Shown piece after piece: positions 46,621-57,719 of a stretch of DNA of 64,000 nucleotides (the first letter of the stretch is position 1; the number at the start of each line of letters is the position of its first letter). Below the pieces are notes generated by a model. The model searched no databases, was not told the DNA's origin, and saw only the letters and a list, made by a program, of their open reading frames with translations. The position numbers and the translations under genes are program-made. The stretch is from Alnus glutinosa (lineage: Eukaryota > Streptophyta > Magnoliopsida > Fagales > Betulaceae): the NCBI RefSeq assembly GCF_958979055.1, contig NC_084886.1, positions 45,897,154 to 45,961,153 of the forward strand, read 5' to 3'.

Positions 46621-47763
46621 ACAAGCTGTGTGTCTGCCTTAAATCAATGACCTTCTAGTTCTAGACGATTGGTTAGGATTCTCTTTCCTCCTTTATCCGT
46701 CTCTTTTGATCACTCCTGTTTCCTTTGCTCCATGATAAGAATCTCACTAATTGCCTGCCACTTTTGACAATCTTTTTGCTGGTTCCAATATTTATTATTC
46801 ATGCCAAAGTACTAGTCCAATCCAAAAGGACTCTAATTATTCATTGACCAATAAAAGGAGTTTTGGAAGAAGCAATTCTTAGTATTCGGCTTTAATAATT
46901 TTGGCGCCGTGTGTTGCATGCTTCTTTGGGACCGAACCGAAACGACGCAGGCGTTTCTCGTGGAATTTGACATTTTGTGTGGGAAATAAAAAGTCTTAAT
47001 TAGTTAACATTAGAACGTCTAAGAAATAGTCGAACCAGAGTAGTGATCATGCAAGATATGCGAAACAAAAAGGAGAGTTGGTACGTGCATGTGGGGATGC
47101 ATCATCTAGTCCAACGAATGTGACAAAATTAAAGGACGTAAACATTACATGTACCAATGCAGATTCGATCAATTACTGACATCGAAAGATTTATGTACAA
47201 GAACATATATAGTGCAAATAACACTTCCTTTTTCCAATCGATCAGGAAAAATGTGATTTGAACTAGCTATTCCCCTCCCAAAGTCATATGCGAATCATCA
47301 AAACTGGACTCAAGCTTGGACCCTAGCCTATATATATGAAACAGACAGCTGAGGAAAACCGTTTGTATGGCCCTTCATGATCATCGATATTCCTCTAGAG
47401 GCCAGGGAATGCATTCGAGTTGGTGAGAGTTGAATAAAGCAGCCGGTGGACGTTGTTTCTGAACTCTTCCAACTATGGTTTCACCTTTCACGTAGGACTA
47501 CCCATTTATTAGCTCAACTTCACGTCACTTTTACATCAAAAATATTAATAAAATAAATAAATAAGGGATGATTTATGCTACCCAATATGGAAGGACCTAA
47601 TTTACCATAGGAATCCAAATGATCATTTGTTTAATAACTAAAAAGCTTTTTCACTGAATAATATTGGGCTTGCACAACAATATTTCTATTTTGATGGCAA
47701 TAATTTGAATAAATTATAATTCATTACTAAAAATCTAATAAAACAAGAATTTATAAAGCCCCT
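46621..47763. other. Upstream region of GT14 copy A, partly duplicated
   Basis: It matches copy B up to the window end (about 46.9 kb). Beyond that it is plain intergenic sequence with no recognised gene. Confidence 0.5.
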
Positions 47764-50030
47764 TGTAACACCCTCACCTTAAGGTGTAGGCTTAGTACGT
47801 AAAGGGTGTACTCTCTCACACCTAACAATGTAAAAACTAATGCAAATGCCACCATTGTAGTCACAGGTACAATCACATTGTTTGGTAGCATAGCCTGCAT
47901 CTTGTTTGATTCGGGTGCTACACACTCTTTCATTTCATCCATCTATGTGAAGCTATGCAAGTTGAATACTGAGCCCTTAGATTATAACATATGCGTGGCT
48001 ACTCCTGTTGGTGACGCAATAACATATAGGAAATGTGTGAACAACTGTTCAATTGTTATAAGAGGGAGGACTTTGTCAGCAAAGCTAGGAGTTTTTGGCA
48101 TGATAGGTTTCGATGTCATTATGGTGATGGATTAGCTATCGAAGTATGGGGCGAACATAGACTGCCGCGAGAAGGAAGTAACATTCCGACTTCAAGGCAT
48201 AAATGAGTTCAAGTTCTATATGTCTAAAGTGCGAACTACTCTGCCACTTCTCTCTGCTGTTCAAGCAATAAAGAGTGTAAGAGGGGGTGCACAAGCATAT
48301 TTGGCTTATGTCCAAGCCAAACTCGAAGTCCAGTTGAAGTTGGAAGACATTCCGGTGGTATGCAACTATCCAGATGTTTTCTTTGAAGTCACCGGATTGC
48401 CTCCGAATTGGGAAATTGAGTTCTCCATTGACTTGATGCCGAGAATTCAGCTTATTCACAAGGCACCCTACTACATGGCTCCGACAAAATTGAGAGAGTT
48501 GAAATAGCAGCTTCAAGAGTTGCTTGACAAGGGTTTCATCCGCCCTAGTATGTCGTCGTGGGGAGCGCTTATGTTATTCGTGAAGAAAAATGTAGGTCTA
48601 TCAGATGTACATAGATTATCGTGAGCTGAACAAGGTGACTATCAAGAACAAGTATCATTTACCAAGGATCGACAACTTGTTCGATCAACTCAAGAGAGCT
48701 TCGATATTTTCGAAGATAGATCTTCTTTCAGGATACCATCAATTGAAGGTGCGAGAAGAAGACGTTCCTAAAACAGCAATTCGAACGCGGTATAGCCATT
48801 ATGAGTTATTGATGATGCCGTTCGGGTTGACTAATGCACCATTGATGTTTATGGATTTGATGAACCAAGTATTCCATTAGTACTTGGATTCCTTTGTAGT
48901 GGTGTTTATTGATGACATATTAGTCTATTCGACTAATCATGTCGAGCATGGAGAGCACCTAAAGATAGCGATGGAGAAGCCGGGAGAAAAGATGATGTTT
49001 GCCAAGCTCAAGAAATGTGATTTTTAGCTTGAAGAAGTGTCCTTCTTGAGTCATGTTGTGAACAAAAACGGAATTGCAATTGATCTAGCAAAAGTGAAGC
49101 ATGTGGTTGAGTGGGAAAGACCGACAAGTGTTCGGGAAATTCGTAGTTTCTTGGGGCTAGCAGGTTTTAATTACTATAGGAGATTCATTGAGGGATTATC
49201 CTCATTATCAGGGCCACTCACTGCCCTCACAAGGAAGAATGCCTAGTTTGTATGGAGTGATGAGTGCGAAGCAAGCTTCCAAGAGCTGAAGTAGAGACTA
49301 GTAACTGCACATGTGCTTATATTGCCCATGGAGTCTATTGGGTATGTTGTTTACATTGATGCATCAAAGAAATGGCTGGGATGCGTCCTTGTGCAGCAAG
49401 GTCGGGTTGTGGCCTATACCTCTAGACATCTGAAAAATCATGAGAAGAATTACCCTACTCATGACTTGGAGTTGGCAGCAGTTGTCTATGCCTTAAAAAT
49501 TTGGAGACACTACCTTTATAGTGAGAAGTGCGAAATCCACACTGATCACCAAAGTCTCAAGTACATCTTCACACGACAAAACTTGAACATGAGGCAGCGT
49601 AGATGGCTTGAGGTACTGAAGGACTATGATAGCAAGATGTTCTACCATCCTTCTAAAGCTAATGTAGTGGCTGATGCTCTGAGCAGAAAGTCTTGTGGTG
49701 GCGAGACTGATCCTGAAGAGCTTGTAGAGCAGTTGTCGCAGCAGTTTGCCATTGTGCAGATAGATGAAGTGATAACAAGTGGTCCTTCGACTATGGCAGC
49801 ACTTGTAGTTCAGCCACAGTGTATAGACAGAATCAAACTAGCACAGGGGATGATCTTGAGCTGCAAGATCTTATTGATAGAACCAGACATGGGGAAACAT
49901 TTGGGTTCTATCTCATTGAAGGCGGGACATTGAAAACAAGCTGTGAGAGGACAGTTATCCCTAATGATGCTGAGTTGAGACGAGACATTCTTGATGAAAC
50001 TCATTAGACAAGATATATTGTTCACCCAAG

Positions 50031-51418
50031 TGATATGAATTTTAATTGTACTCACAAGTGCACAAATCATTTGTAGTTAATGGATTGCAAGTGCAAGATC
50101 GATCCCACAAGGAATTGTGTTTTTTAAGTACAATTTTGTTTCCAAACTAATTAAATTTTAACTTAGTTCTAAGAAACAACTTTGATTTTTGTGAATAAAA
50201 TAAAACATAAATAAAATAAAATAAAATAAAACAAAAGAAAATGTACTAAGGTTTTAGAATCCACACCCACCGAATCATAACAATATACTCCATGTTCATC
50301 AATATTAATCCGAAATTCTCACAATTAAAATATTATGTATGTTTTACTGTGCTTCAAAAACTTAATCAAAACCATCCCATGTATCCATTCTTTACACAAA
50401 TCACAAAAGAAATCCAATTTAAATCAAATCATCAAGTGTATCCGTAAATCACAACAAGATATCCAATTTAAATCAAAACATCAATTGTATCCGTAGAATA
50501 AATCACAAGGGATATCTAATTGTTTTATAAATAAAACCAAGAAATCAATTATGTGAAATTATCTCAAATCATCAAATGTATCCTTGAATCACAAAAGATA
50601 TCCAAGAATCATTCCACACATTGAAAAAATGTAAAACATTGAAAAAATTAAACAAAATAGAATCGGATAATAAAGACTTACATGGAAGTATTGTTGTTCT
50701 TCATCGATGAGGCTTCATCCTCAACCTTAGTTGAGAAATTAGTTACACATGATTATGAAAAGTAAAACCTAACCTAAAGAAAAACTAAACTAAAAATAAG
50801 AAAATATATTTGGTCTTTAGCTCCCCCCTTTTTCTTGAGGCTTAGCAGTCTATTTATAGGAAGCAAAACAAATCCTAGAAGTCCTAGAAATCTTAAAAAA
50901 ATTGTACTTCAATCTCCTAGTCAAATTTGGAAGCAATTCTAGTACAAATCGGAATAGGATTCATTCAAATTTGTGTTCTTATATTATAGGACACTTTTGG
51001 TATAGCAGACGTTCGAATTAGGAAAATCTTATTTCACAACGATTTGTATTATTTTGAGTTATCTTTCCAATGCTACTAGATTCACCTTAATCTGATACTT
51101 GAACAGAAAGTTATAGCCAAAATACCATGACATGTGCAGAATCTGAAATTTAATCCAATCTGATTTTGACTCCAATTAGAGAAATTCTGATTTATTTCTT
51201 TCATTGATTTGGTTAAACGTAACCACATCATCCAAGTCTTCTCAAAGTGTGTTTTCTTCCAAGGTTTACATTTTTCACCTTAAAACTATCATTTTCTTTT
51301 AGCAACCTACAAAACACTAAAAACACAAATCTAACACAAAACATTAGATTAAGACAGAGCTAAAGAATTAACTAATGAAAATTAAGGGGTTTAAATATTC
51401 AATATTTGACACTGATCA
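50031..51418 (-). mobile_element. LTR-like insertion, 1,388 bp, inside the gypsy element
   Basis: It interrupts the coding region between RNase H and integrase. Read on the minus strand it starts TGATCAGTGTCAAATATTG and ends AGTACAATTAAAATTCATATCA-like (TG...CA). Near-identical pentamers CCAAG and CCAGG flank it. It has no coding capacity and a TATA-like stretch in the minus orientation (CCTATAAATAGAC near 50850), consistent with a solo LTR. A diverged relative lies at about 57720-59231. Confidence 0.6.
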
Positions 51419-52767
51419 CCAGGCAACAACAAAATGTACTAGGATCTGAAGAGAAAGTTTTGGTAGTGCGGCATGAAGAGGGACATTGCTGAGTATGTTG
51501 CACAGTGTCCTTGCTAGCTTGTGAAAGCTGAACATCAAAGGTCAGTTGGGAAACTTCAGCCACTCTATGTGCCTATATGGAAATGGGATCAGATTGCTAT
51601 GAATATTGTCGTTGGTCTTCCAAGAGCACCAAGCGGACAAAATGTCATATGGGTTATTGTTGATAGATTGACAAAGAGTGCCCATTTCCTCCCCATCAAA
51701 ATCACAGACTCACTGGACAAGCTAGTAGAGTTATATATACGGAAAATGGTGAGACTACATGGAGTGCCTGTCTCCATTGTGTTGGACCGTGATGCACAGT
51801 TCACTTCGAAGTTTTAGGATAGGCTGCAAAGTGCAATGGGGACTAAGTTGAACATTAGCACCGCTTACCATCTGCAAACTGACGGTCAATGCAAGATAAC
51901 TATCCAAACACTCAAGGATATACTTAGGTTGTGCGTGTTGGACTTCAAGGGAACCTGGATACAATACCTACCACTAGTTCAGTTTGTTTACAACAACAAT
52001 TTTCAGGCAATTATTGGCGTGGTGCCGTACGAGGCTCTATATGGGAGTAAGTGTCGATCGCCGTTGTATTAGGATGAAGTTTGGCCAGAGACAGTTGTTA
52101 AGGCCTGAAATGGTGCAAGACATGAAGGAAAAGATTGCACTTATCCGAAAAAGTATGCTCATCGCTCAAAGTCGACAGAAAAGCTATGCAGATAAGCATC
52201 ACCACAAACTCGAGTTTGCAGTTGGTGACCTTGTGTACCTCAAGGTGTCGCCAATGCGGGGTGTATGGTGTTTTGGCAACAAGGGCAAGTTCAGTCCAAG
52301 GTACGTTGGACCATTTTAAGTATTGAAGAGACTGAGCCTAATTGTATACAAGATTGAAATGCCTCCTAGTTTGGCGGGCGTTCACGACGTTTTTCACATC
52401 TCTCAACTGCATAAATGCGTTCACGATCCTTCACATGTGATTAACTACGAGCCTCTTGATATTCAGCCCAATCTGACATATGAAGAGTTGCCTGTTCAAG
52501 TATTGGATCGCAAGGAACAGTAGTTGAGGACCAAAAGTATCCCACTAGTGAAGATCTTGTGGCGGAATCACGATGTGGAGGAAGCCTCATGGGAGCTTGA
52601 GTAGCAAATACGGGATATATATCCCCACTTGTTCGAGTAAACCCAGGTATGATCGCTTGATTCATATCATTCCTATGTTTTCCTTTGAGTAAAATGTATG
52701 TTCACATGTGTATAAAACGCTTTAAAGTTTAAATTTCGAGATTGAAATTTTTATAAGGAGGGAGGGA

Positions 52768-53512
52768 TGTAATGCTCAAGACATTACTTGAGTGTTTGAA
52801 ATGTAAATTAAAATAATTAAATGTCTAGAAATAGTAAAATTGCAAGAAAACATGTTGAAAACGCTTAGAAAAGTCCAAAAATGAGTTTCTGAGGGTCGCG
52901 TCCAAACAGGCACCGAACAGGGTCCGGACGGGAGCCCCGAGGAGTGTAAATTCACTACCTGGAGTAGGCGTCCGGACGGTCAAGGCAAAAACTTAATTCT
53001 GGGATTTTGGATGCGCGCATCCGGACAACTACTTACCCCGTCGGACAGTAAGCGATATAAAGCGAAAATTGGTCATTTCCAGTTGAATTTTCAGCAAAAC
53101 TCACGCCCCTCTCTCATATTTCTCTAGGTTTTTCATCTTAAACCTTAGATTTCTTGAAATCTAAGCCCCCAAACTCAAATCCAATACCGGGAACACGATC
53201 TACGCGAAGAGATATACATTTCCACCAATTGGTTTGAAATAATTTTGAAATCTCTATTTTCCCTAGATTTTGGGCTAATCCTTAAATAATTCAGTTTAAT
53301 CTTTAATATTCTTTAGGATTTGTACATTTTGGAGCCTTCTAAACGTTCCCCAAGCTCCGGGTAGCTTTTGGACGAATTTTGGTAATTTTTTCAAAACCCT
53401 AGTTTTTGGGTTTTTGTTTTAAGTGTAATTTCAAGTGTCTAACCCTAAGATTACCCTATGGGTCAGTGTTTGTTGTTGTTAGAATGTTAAATGGAACCCT
53501 AGAACTCTATGG
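52768..53512 (+). repeat. Probable 3' LTR of the gypsy element, first part
   Basis: It starts at TGTAATGCTC directly after the purine tract. It includes GC-richer stretches with CGTCCGGACGG-like motifs and is then interrupted by the hAT element at 53521. It resumes at 54537. Confidence 0.6.
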
Positions 53513-53520
53513 GTTTTCCA

Positions 53521-54528
53521 TAGGGGTGGACGTTGGGTAAGTCGGGGTCGGAAATGGTGTTTCTGATCCCAAACCATGCTTGTCAGTGAAGTCGGATAGT
53601 TTCCAACAACGAATAATTTTGAAAAAAAAAAATCGGATCATTTGAAAAAATAAATCGGTAATGTTCGATCGGATAAATCGGAAATTCAACCATAAATTCA
53701 ACAAGAATCACATGATTACAGCCTAAACTTTCAAGTTTCCAACAGAGTTGAACAAACTTTACAAACCAGTAAAACCACAATAACCCAAAACTCTATAATA
53801 ATCAAACCCACAAATCACAATAGTAAATATATATAAATCAAAGAAAAAAAAAAATAAACCAGTGAAACCACAATAACCCAAAACTCTAAAACTCAACAAT
53901 AATCAAACCCACAAATCACAATAGTCAATATATATAAATCAAAGAAAGGAAAAAAAAAACCCCAGGTACCAAATCAACAGGATTGGCTATTTGGCTTGTG
54001 GTCCTCGTGAATCACGATCTTCTTGTTCATGAATCATAATCTTCTTAGTTCTTGGCTTCTTGCTGCACAGACCAGACGTGGCATCGTGGATCTCGTGGTA
54101 CATGTGGACAGTGGAGGCTTGCAGAATAGGAGGGCAGCAGATGTGTGAGGCGTGAGCAGCAAGTATTGGGGAGGGAGGGAGATTGGCGATTGTGAGAGAC
54201 TGAGAGAGGGAGATGGCAGAGATGATTTTAGGGTTTGAAAAGTGACTTAAGTGAGAAAAAATTGTAAATATAAGCTTGCTAAACGGTGTCATTTTAGTTG
54301 TTATTTTTGGGTTTTTTTGATAACGCGTCAAACGACGCCGTTTTGCTTAATGTCGGTCGGGTCGAGTCTGAACCCGATGGAAATATCCTTTTACCCGATT
54401 GCCGACCGACTATTAAATCGGTAAATTTTTTTATTCCGATTTTTTATTTTTTTTATTTTACGGTTGGCGGTAGGTGGTTGAAGGCGGTTCGGTGAGTTTT
54501 CAGTAATCGAATAATTTTTCCACCCCTA
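53521..54528. mobile_element. Complete non-autonomous hAT element, 1,008 bp, nested
   Basis: It starts TAGGGGTGGACG and ends TTTTTCCACCCCTA, with a perfect 8-bp duplication GTTTTCCA (53513-53520 and 54529-54536). Inside are a tandem duplication of about 100 bp (53765-53955, CCACAATAACCCAAAACTCT) and a minus-strand open frame (54331-53987) of unknown nature, perhaps captured sequence. There is no transposase. It is younger than the LTR it sits in. Confidence 0.9.
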
Positions 54529-54873
54529 GTTTTCCATGGGTCTAACTCTTATGTATTGTGCAATTTAATAATGCAGCGATACATTGCACGGCTTTAGTTG
54601 AGGATTCTTCTACTAAGCCACAAACCTTGCAACCAAGTGAGTATTTTACTCACTGAAAATCCAAGGAATTTTATGTTATAAATTTATAATTGAACTATTG
54701 TCATTTACATTGATTATGTGCTCATGATGATGAAATGATATGTGAAAATAATATGAATATGAAATGTTGATAGAGACATAGTTACAGAATGTTAATTGAA
54801 ACATAGTTATGAAATTGTCAATAGAATATAATTATGAAATGTTAATACGAAATGATGCTTGAATTGTGGATTT

Positions 54874-55140
54874 GAGATATGATATTGAAATAATGTTGAG
54901 AAATGATGAGATTATGTTATGAATTTGAGATATGATAATGAAATAATGTTTGAGAAATGATGAGATTATGTTATGAATGTGAGATATGAAAATAAAATAA
55001 TGTTGAGAAATAATGAGATTATGTTGAATTTGAGATATGATAATGAAATAATGTTTGAGAAATGATGAGATTATGTTATGAATGTGAGATATGATATTGA
55101 ATTGATGTTGGAGAAATGTTGTGATTAAGTTATGAATATG
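54874..55140. repeat. Minisatellite, five units of 51-54 bp
   Basis: Units containing GAGATATGATA and GAAATGATGAGATTATGTTA start at 54874, 54927, 54981, 55032 and 55086. It lies within the probable LTR of the gypsy element. Confidence 0.9.
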
Positions 55141-55311
55141 AAGTAATGTTTTGAAGAACATTGAATTGAGTTGAGTTTTCATGATATGTTAAAAAGAATG
55201 TGAAAAGAATTTGAATTGAGTTGAACATGAGAATCTGCTTGTGTGATAACATGTACACTGAATATTCGCAAATCAACCTTCTTGAATATTCGCAACTTCA
55301 CCCGAAATTGC

Positions 55312-56045
55312 TGCTAGCTAGAAGGGTTGATTTTCCTGAGCCAACTTCTCCACATATAGCCACCTTTTCTCCAGGTCTAACCTCTAGATTTATGTTTCGA
55401 AGTGTGGGCTTTGCTGAATTCTCTTCCCATGATAAATTGACAGACTTGATAGAAATCACATGGTTTACACTCTCCACATTGGTCTTCCCCTGTACATTGG
55501 CACTCTGCAGCTCCGGCGCCTCAGGAAATTTTAAGATACGTTCAAATGCAATTTTTGCTTGAATGACCACTCCAATAACATCCGGGATAGATCTGATGGA
55601 ATCCTAAACAAGGCGTAGAGTTGCTACAAAAGTGAAAACATTATTTGCATGTAGAGGAACTTTGAGGAAATAACATGCTCCAAAGGTTGCAGCAAAGACC
55701 AAAACAGGGGATGTCCAAAAGAGAGAGCCATTATATGATTTTCGCAACTGCACTACTGATAACCATTTGTACTCCACCTTCCTTAAATTTTCAATTACAT
55801 TCTTGAAATGGGTTTCCCATGCATATAATTTCAACACCTTCATGTTCACTAGAGCCTCAGAACTAGCCCTCAATCTCTCATCCTGTGCAACCATAAGCTT
55901 GCTTTGAAACTTATGCTGTAACTTCACAAGTGGAGCATTGCAAAGCATCGTGAGGATTATCACCACCAGTGCTGCAATTGTTGCTAGCCTCACTGCATGA
56001 TATAGTATTACTAATGCAATACAGAGCTGGAGACTTGTTGTCCAA
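55312..56045 (-). pseudogene. ABCC (MRP-type) transporter fragment
   Basis: Reading on the minus strand gives the end of the first membrane domain ([57 protein letters not shown]), then [20 protein letters not shown] and the start of nucleotide-binding domain 1 with the Walker A motif [11 protein letters not shown]. The fragment stops right after Walker A. Full plant ABCC proteins have about 1,500 residues; about 240 remain here. A TAG replaces the expected Gln codon after ATLRLV (55604-55606). The layout resembles the plant ABCC10 group. It sits inside the LTR region of the gypsy element and abuts a PEX11A fragment in the same orientation. Confidence 0.85.
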
Positions 56046-56290
56046 GTTTGGTGGAATCAAAATGGGAGTGCTTGAGTGCGTTGAGGTCCTGTACGAACTT
56101 GCTGAGTCGGAAGGCGTTGCGGCTCAGTCCCACGCTAGACTCGAAGCTCTTGAGCTAGCCAATTAGGGCTAGGGTTTCGGGGAGCATCGAGGAGGCGAGG
56201 ACGATCATGGTGGCGTACCTAAAAATCTAGAGGAGCTTGTCCACGCCAATCTTGGAGTGAAGGACAGAGACCAAATAAGCTATTGTGGCT
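56046..56290 (-). pseudogene. PEX11A-like peroxisomal membrane protein fragment
   Basis: Minus-strand reading gives [43 protein letters not shown] and [14 protein letters not shown], which match the N-terminal part of plant PEX11A, a peroxisome-division protein of about 250 residues. Two in-frame TAG codons (after KLL and before LKS) and the loss of the remaining two-thirds show it is dead. It fuses directly to the ABCC fragment near 56040. A GA tract at 56338-56372 follows on the 5' side. Confidence 0.8.
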
Positions 56291-57206
56291 GGAAAATGGC
56301 ATGTGGCACTAGATTGATTAAGTTCTATGAGTTGTGCAGAGAGAGGGAGAGAGAGAGAGAGGAGAGAGATAGGGAGAGGGAGAAGGCCTAAATTGTGTCT
56401 GGCTATCAATTAAATATGGTTTTTTGTACATACCACCTTTGTTTGCACATATGCATGCAAATACATGTAAAAATGATGGTCCAAGTTTTGTCATTAATGA
56501 AAGTTTTGTTTTAAACAAAACGGTGCATTTATCAAAAGAAAAAAATGTCGTCTTCAACCTCATCTTCTTCAACCTGTGGAAGCGGCTGGTGACTAGTTTT
56601 TATTTCTGTTTTCCTTTGTAAATCCAACTTGGTTTCCAGTGGTAGTTGAGGAGCATTGTCGAAATGTTGATCTGAGGTATTTGGGTTGTGATCTTTATTT
56701 TTTCCTTCTCTGTTTTTTGAGTTCTCTCTATTTCTGGGTATGCCTGCGAGTTCCTAAGCCAATGACCTTCGAATATGCATACCAAACAATCTTGTCTTCC
56801 TCGCCTTCTTTCTACTGGTTTACACAACTCTTCTTCTACAGCCGTCTTCATCGGTTTATTTTGAGGATGCGGGGTTGCTTGTTCAGTGTTCATTGCGTGA
56901 GTGCCATCACAAGGTAAGGTGAGCCAGAGCTTTTTCTTTTCTTTACTCTCCGAATATTTTGAACATATCTTTGGATTTGACCCATTTGGCTGAACTTAAT
57001 TTTTGCAAGTGTATATAGGTTTTAACCACACGTACGGCACATACATTCATACAAATACAAAAAGACAGAGAGAGAGAGAGATGGTCTCAGTTGCCTCTAT
57101 TCCTATCTTCTCCAACGACAATCGCACAAGACTTGTAGAAGAAGAAGCAGAAGCTACTTGGCTTAGCAATCACTCTGTCTCTCTGTCTCTCTCTTTCTCT
57201 CGCTGA
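56291..57206. other. Unassigned part of the gene-fragment cluster
   Basis: It contains a GA-rich tract (56338-56372), an exon-like plus-strand open frame (56639-56917) ending near a donor (CACAAG/GTAAGG), and a leader-like stretch with (GA)n at 57069-57082. The open frame is not recognised. Confidence 0.35.
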
Positions 57207-57214
57207 GGCTATCC

Positions 57215-57505
57215 ATGGCATATCCAGCTCTGCCCAAGCTTCTCATCCTCTGCTCTCTCCTTGTGTTCGTTCAATTGGGTCCACATATTCGAGCTCAGCT
57301 TGAGGACGGCCACTCAAACGCGTCAATCATCATCTTCAAATTGAAGATGATGATTGACGCATTTGAGTGGCCGACGACAATCTCGTCGTTGTACGACGAT
57401 GAGTATGGCGGCGAAGGAAAGGAGGACGACAACATGGATGGTGGATCGTCAGGGCGTAGGTCTTTGTTCTGGCATACGTGGTGGAATGGGCATGTGCGGG
57501 TATAA
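57215..57505 (+). pseudogene. RALF34-like peptide hormone precursor, mature part missing
   Basis: The open frame begins with a signal peptide (MAYPALPKLLILCSLLVFVQ), then AFEWPTTISSLYDDE, an acidic stretch and SGRRSLFW. This order (F-D/E-W-P, acidic stretch, RRSL-F/Y-W before the cleavage region) resembles RALF34-type propeptides, in which the cysteine-rich mature peptide (YISYGAL...) should follow. Here the reading ends in an unrelated short tail, and I found no mature peptide nearby. An inverted duplication (57307-57373) interrupts the propeptide between QLEDG and AFEWP. The family call is from memory and moderate. Confidence 0.55.
57307..57373. repeat. Near-perfect 67-bp palindrome
   Basis: Two 33-base arms pair around a single central A at 57340 with one mismatch. 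The left arm starts CGGCCACTCAAACGCG and the right arm ends CGCATTTGAGTGGCCG. It lies inside the RALF34-like open frame. Confidence 0.97.
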
Positions 57506-57719
57506 AGGCTGATGGGGCCGAGGTATTTTGGGAAGGGGAAATGCACGTTGCACTTGACCGAATTTTCGTCCAAACGGACAGGTGACTGGACTGAAGATAA
57601 ATTTTGCCACACGTTGGCAAGTTCGAGGGAGTCATATCTAAATTTTGGTACATTGGGGGGTATATTGCTAGGCCGTGGATAAATCATGAGGGCAAAGTGT
57701 CTTTTTTCCATAATAAAAT

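Noticed and set aside
53987-54331. 114-residue minus-strand open frame inside the hAT element as a transposase or host gene
   Set aside because: No hAT transposase motif and no recognised domain; kept only as possible captured sequence in the element entry.
54874-55140. Regular 51-54 bp repeats considered as a CRISPR array
   Set aside because: The units are contiguous diverged tandem repeats without spacers, in a plant retrotransposon LTR.
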